Position numbers and translations under genes: made by a program
The notes under the pieces: model-generated
What the model was told of the DNA's origin: nothing
The model's database searches: none
Seen by the model: the letters and a program-made list of their open reading frames with translations, nothing else
In this document: positions 59,701-64,000 of the stretch, in pieces
Layout of the letters: every line of letters begins with the position of its first letter
Numbering within the stretch: position 1 is the first letter of the stretch
Origin: Vitis vinifera
Taxonomy: Eukaryota > Streptophyta > Magnoliopsida > Vitales > Vitaceae
Length of the DNA: 64,000 nt
Reading direction: 5' to 3'
Assembly (NCBI RefSeq): GCF_030704535.1
Contig: NC_081823.1
Span: forward strand, 3,628,501 to 3,692,500

Positions 59701-61958
59701 TAATTTTGGATCTTGAGATTATATGAGAAATATAATTTGCATCTAATATTCCAATATAAATAATCTACTACAAACAGCCATTTAGCATATTTGTTCTGTA
59801 AAACATTAGCAAGATCAAACCAGAAATAAATGAAAACAATTTGTTTTACATAGCATTTGAGAGGAGTCCATTTTGTTTTTATGGGTATATGGTGGCTTGA
59901 AACTTCAATAACCCATCAGGGGAATACAATCATATCAAGATATAAAAATCAAATAACCAAGATGAAGTGGAGTAGAAAAAGGAAAACAATGATCATGCTT
60001 CATATAATAATCATTCCTATGAAAAAGGGCAAAGATAAAAAACAATATTAAAGAAAACAAATGTAGTCCATACTTTGATCTTGTGGACAACAAGGACAAT
60101 ATTTGAAATAAGAAAAAGGATAAATCTGTCAAACAATTGAAAAGTATTCATTTTGTTGACACCTCATATAAATGCCCATCAAAGTGCCAAGCCAAGACAT
60201 GTTTGCACAATTTTCTTGCAATCTTGAATTTCTTATCTTGTTAAAACTCAAAGATTCTATCTTCAAAATTTCCTTTGAGAATACATGTATCTCAGATGAA
60301 ATGAAAATATCCTTAAGGTTAATAACAAATGAATCAATAAAGCACGAAAATATATATTAAATTTTAAAAAGGAAACAATCTACTATAAAGTTGAAGGATA
60401 TCCATGCAAACACATTAAAAAAGTTCTCACCAATATATCCTTTATATTTGCAGCCTTTGCCATGTCTGTTGTTGCAAAAAAATTTGCTGCTGGAACATCA
60501 GAAACAGGAATAATGTTTATATGCAAGTGCACCAAAATCCTCATGATGGCTGTCAATAAACTGGAAGATAAAGGGAAGAAAACGGAAAAGCAGAAATTTA
60601 TTTGTACAAATTTCATCCTCGAAAGAAATTCAAATAAATAAGAGTAAACAACATGTTTTATTTATTTTTCACCAAAAGAATATATTTTATTTCTTCACCA
60701 ATATAAAGTAAAGAGAATTTCTAAACTTATTTTTCAGAATTGAGAGGTTTAAATAATCACCAGAATTGCAAATAAATTACCTAGAGAATTAAAAGAACAC
60801 CTACACAAGTCTAATAACTGAGCAATCTGTAAACAACTGAAATAGGCTTGAACACTGTTAAATGCATTGGATTTTTGAAAAATGAAAAAGAAAATAGCTA
60901 AACGGGAGCATCTGCATACAAAATGAAGGAAAAGGACCCTTAAAGGCATTGGAGTTTTCATGTATTAAGGCAATTCACAGCAAAACAGACTGGTCAAAAC
61001 GCCAAACTTCAGATTGCTTTAACAAGTCATCTCAGTAGTATGCTTCAACCAAAGCAATGTTGACTGAAGACTACTCAGAGGAAATTGCAATTCACCATAC
61101 TTAGGTACCCCACAAGCAATATAACTCATGCACTATTCTGAACAACTACTTACCCCTCACAATACCGGCTACAGAAATTTCAAGTACACCCTCAGTTAAA
61201 TAACAATTAAAGCACAAAAGGAGACACAATAATCATGAATAGACTGCAAAATTCCAAAATAGCAAATCTCTATTAAAGGAATTGAGATTGTCCAATCATG
61301 TTAAAGTAATGTATTCTCCAATCATGTTAGAAATGAAATCCACCCCCTATATGAAGAGAAGAAAGGGGAAAAGCTGACAAAGAAAATAGAAACTCTCTAT
61401 TAAAGTAACTCTCCTCATTGGTGCCAAATTGAGTTATTCAAACACCCATCCCACTTTTTTTGTCTTTTCAGAATTTCTCACTGAAAAAAAAACTTCTACA
61501 GGAAAATTCATACTTTTCCTACAAACCCACTACTCTAATCCCAGACATCACAATACCATGTAAACTCACATGCAAGTAATTAAACTCAAAAGCCCAAATT
61601 AAGGCATGAAAGGGAGGATAATGTAAGGTGATAAAGTAAAGGATGGAGATGATTACCTGCAAATGCAGAGGAAGTTGCAGCTGTCTTAATTAGAAAGCTG
61701 CCACTTTTTTCAGTCTTTGACAATGATACAATATCTTGGGTAAGATCCTCAGCCATGGCAGACCTCTTAGGCACTCTGACGGGCACCTTATATTTGCCTT
61801 TGAATATAAAATTTGAGAGAAGAGCATGGAATATAATATCTTTAAGCATAACTAAAAAATGGGTCGTTTATTGACTCACCAGTCTCATGTTTGTGGCTTG
61901 AGAATTTGCAAAAAGGAGTGCCATAACTGCTGTGGCGATGATTTATGACCAAATTCAT
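56746..61958 (-). CDS. CCDA: Chloroplast CcdA, thylakoid thiol-disulfide transporter for cytochrome c biogenesis
   Basis: Twelve exons, from 61958 down (61958-61880, 61797-61657, 60489-60431, 59688-59558, 59477-59392, 59274-59243, 58760-58599, 57951-57879, 57737-57637, 57110-57018, 56942-56896, 56818-56746), close in phase to 358 aa. Residues 1-110 or so form a transit-peptide-like, poorly conserved N-terminus. The mature part begins about [15 protein letters not shown] and has about six membrane spans. The two catalytic cysteines sit in [20 protein letters not shown] and [15 protein letters not shown]. They carry reducing equivalents across the thylakoid membrane to apocytochromes of the b6f complex (established for CcdA with HCF164). 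The C-terminus ends FPTSMVM. The start codon is the first in-frame ATG with a plausible transit peptide. The acceptor of exon 3 (60489) was chosen by phase and polypyrimidine tract. One intron holds a MITE. Confidence 0.95.
57275..57596. mobile_element. hAT-like MITE in a CcdA intron
   Basis: The left end AGAGCCCGTTTGAGAACTG and the reverse complement of the right end (AGGGCCTAGTTGGGAATGG) are inverted copies. The core contains TTTTCAGTTATTTTCACTTG-type AT-rich sequence and no gene. Further inverted matching (GAGAACTNTTT words) continues inward. It lies between exons 57018-57110 and 57637-57737. Confidence 0.55.
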
Positions 61959-63481
61959 CTCAGAAATACGAGCAAAACCGGAACTATTTAAGGGGTAACT
62001 ATTCAATTTCTTTCTCTAGCCTCTGTTTGTTTCTCCGGAAAGTAGCTTCAGGGGAAAAATCTCGCGCAGTCAGAAAGAAGAAAAGGAAGAATGGAGAAAA
62101 TATCAGAGGCAGAAACGACTTCGACGGGGGAGAGAGAGTTGCTTCCCTGTTTCAAATGAGCAATCTTCGAACCAATCAAAGTTTGCCACGACACCACTAT
62201 ATGGGAATCACAAAAAATGTTAAATTAATTTTAAAATCTTGCAAAAAAAAAATTGTAAAATAGTTCCAAGAACTAAGAATTTGTCTTTTATTTAATGATT
62301 ATTTTCCAAATTAATGTTAAAAATTTATATATATATATATATTGAATTTCATTGTAAATTCAATGAGATGCCATGTAATTTTATATTTTTATATTCTTAT
62401 GCAAGAAAATTTAACCAACCTTGCTAACTTAATTTTTTTTTTTGTTCAAATCATAATAATTAAAGGGTTTATTCCCACTCTGAATTACATTTCATATATT
62501 TGTTCAATTGAAAATAAACGGACAAAGAGGAAAAAGGAATCATTGATATTCTCAAATCTTACTTCCAACATAAAAAAATATATCCATACAAAACAATTCT
62601 AATTAAAATACTTTTACTAATGGTATTAAAATCAATTCTAAACCTTAATACGGGATTTATTTATTCTCATAAAGAGTGTTTATCTGTTTGATCTCATAAT
62701 CCTGTAAAACACAACATGAGAACATTGTGTAGATAAAAGAGATGATTATAATATCCCATTGAAGGAAAAAAAATCTAATGTTACATTCCTTTTAACCTTA
62801 TAAACACATTTTTAAATCTTAAAAGTTCTTTAGACTTAAAGCAAACGATATGTACATGATCGGGAGTGGATCATTATAGATAGTATTAAAGTCGATTCGT
62901 CACCTCCATGTGAGATGTTTATATATATATATATATATACACATATATGTATTTATAAACTCCTCTTAACCATATAAATACATTTTGAAACTTTAAGGGT
63001 CACTTAGAATTAACAACATCTACATGATTCGAAACATGTCGATACAAAAACTCACTTAAAATGATTCTTTAGATTTTAAAAAATTTATGAAATACCTAAT
63101 TTCTATAAGGAAACATTTTCAAGTATTAAGGATCCCCTCCAATCCTCCCTCCATTCACTCCCAAACGAGATATCATTTCACAAACTCTGCTTTGATTTCT
63201 AAATAACCATGTAGCTAATAACCGATAGTTGGAGAGGGAGATATTTACATGGATATATTAATAAAAATCCCTTTGATTTCAAATGCTGGAAAATATTTAC
63301 TCTTGGAAATACATAATTACATCTTCAATTTCCATATAGAATTTGAACAAAAAAACATCTTCATAAGATCTTTACATTGTTTCTAAACTAGATAGTAGAA
63401 ATGGTACATTCAGAGATACATCATCAATGTTTTCTGCTCAAGGAGTACTGAGAATGTGCAGATGTAGAATAAATAAATTGA
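61959..63481. other. CcdA promoter and AT-rich intergenic DNA
   Basis: 61959-62200 is the upstream region of the CcdA gene. 62220-63400 is AT-rich with (TA)n runs at about 62327-62341 and 62921-62939 and no coding content recognised. The last 150 bases are probably 3' UTR of the minus-strand gene that follows. Confidence 0.5.
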
Positions 63482-63993
63482 TCATTTCATCCTCTCCTTT
63501 GACCACCTCATATTGATGCCCAAGAGGATGAATCCCCTGTGCCAGAGTGCAGAAAGCACGACTAACCTGAATACATAAGACAAAGCTCAAATCAGACCTA
63601 ATTGTAATATTAGAAAGTTCAGAGAGAACCTTTGGAATGTTTTACCTCAATAGTAAAGAAACTTGCAGAGAGGGAGGTGTGGGTAATTCATCTGGACAAA
63701 TGTTTGATATGAGGAACTGGACCTGATTCAATCTGCTATACCAACAATCTGATTGCTATTTTTAATCAACAAACTTGTGGCATTTACATAAAAGGCCACC
63801 ATGGATTAAAAACAAGTATAAATAATACCAAGATGAAAAAAGTGAGGACTCAAAACTAAACTCAACCCAGCAAGGGCATAGAAGCAATCTGAAAATGTGT
63901 TTCAATCTTTCAAAGAATAGTAGCTTATGCATAATATGGCTTCATATTTGCAGCACACCTTTTGGGGGCAAGGTAGGCCTCCCTTTGCTCATC
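63482..63993 (-). CDS. 3' end of an unrecognised gene, three terminal exons (partial)
   Basis: Three minus-strand blocks, 63993-63959, 63732-63646 and 63566-63482, each have AG acceptors, and the first two have GT donors. Their phases fit one another (35 = 33+2, 87 = 1+84+2, 85 = 1+84), ending in TGA. The joined translation is DEQREAYLAPKR, LNQVQFLISNICPDELPTPP, SLQVSLLLR, then LVVLSALWHRGFILLGINMR and WSKERMK. The gene continues beyond the window edge on the upstream side. I do not recognise the family; the middle exon looks like part of a helical repeat protein. The last exon could instead be read in a second open frame with another donor, so the model is provisional. Confidence 0.55.
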
Positions 63994-64000
63994 CTGCAAC

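Overview
This window is eukaryotic nuclear DNA from a flowering plant (eudicot). Genes are split by AT-rich introns with GT..AG borders, and intergenic DNA carries LINEs, a decayed Copia element, MITE-like fold-back elements and long poly-A/T tracts. Gene content and the ATCGG-rich repeat family near the left end suggest grapevine (Vitis). That species call is inference from memory; no search was run.

Layout: (1) 1-2.4 kb holds a terminal-inverted-repeat element stuffed with ATCGGCG-type repeats, with a tRNA-derived SINE-like unit inside. (2) 2.4-6.5 kb (+) is an intron-containing pseudogene of the PLP-dependent Met_gamma_lyase / 'aluminium resistance' family, with three frameshifts. (3) 8.4-11.6 kb (+) is a LAZ1/OST-alpha (DUF300) membrane protein. 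(4) 12.7-16.9 kb (+) is a putative chloroplast membrane protein with a CxxC..CxxC zinc ribbon. (5) 17.9-21.0 kb (-) is a 98-aa mitochondrial protein resembling the complex I ESSS/NDUFB11 subunit. (6) 24.6-32.0 kb (-) is a conserved 77-aa protein whose coding intron has been inflated by two L1-type LINEs. (7) 32-37.5 kb is AT-rich intergenic DNA with MITE-like elements. (8) 37.8-47.6 kb (+) is the Arf GTPase-activating protein AGD5/NEVERSHED, 11 coding exons. (9) 51.5-52.9 kb (+) is a DUF4408-DUF761 protein. (10) 53.5-56.6 kb is a broken Copia fossil. (11) 56.7-62.0 kb (-) is the chloroplast thiol-disulfide transporter CcdA, 12 coding exons. (12) 63.5-64.0 kb (-) holds the last three exons of an unrecognised gene that runs out of the window.

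The genes are individually transcribed housekeeping and trafficking genes; there is no operon-like or cluster logic. The order AGD5, DUF761, CcdA matches, as I recall it, Arabidopsis At5g54310-At5g54300-At5g54290, so this block looks like old conserved synteny. I rebuilt exon structures by hand from splice sites and reading phase. All the intact genes close in frame with consistent phases, which is the main support for the models. I found no novel multi-gene system. The most interesting items are the ATCGGCG-rich terminal-repeat element, a set of ultra-short LINE-tail insertions bounded by long target duplications, the pseudogene, and several uncharacterised conserved proteins.
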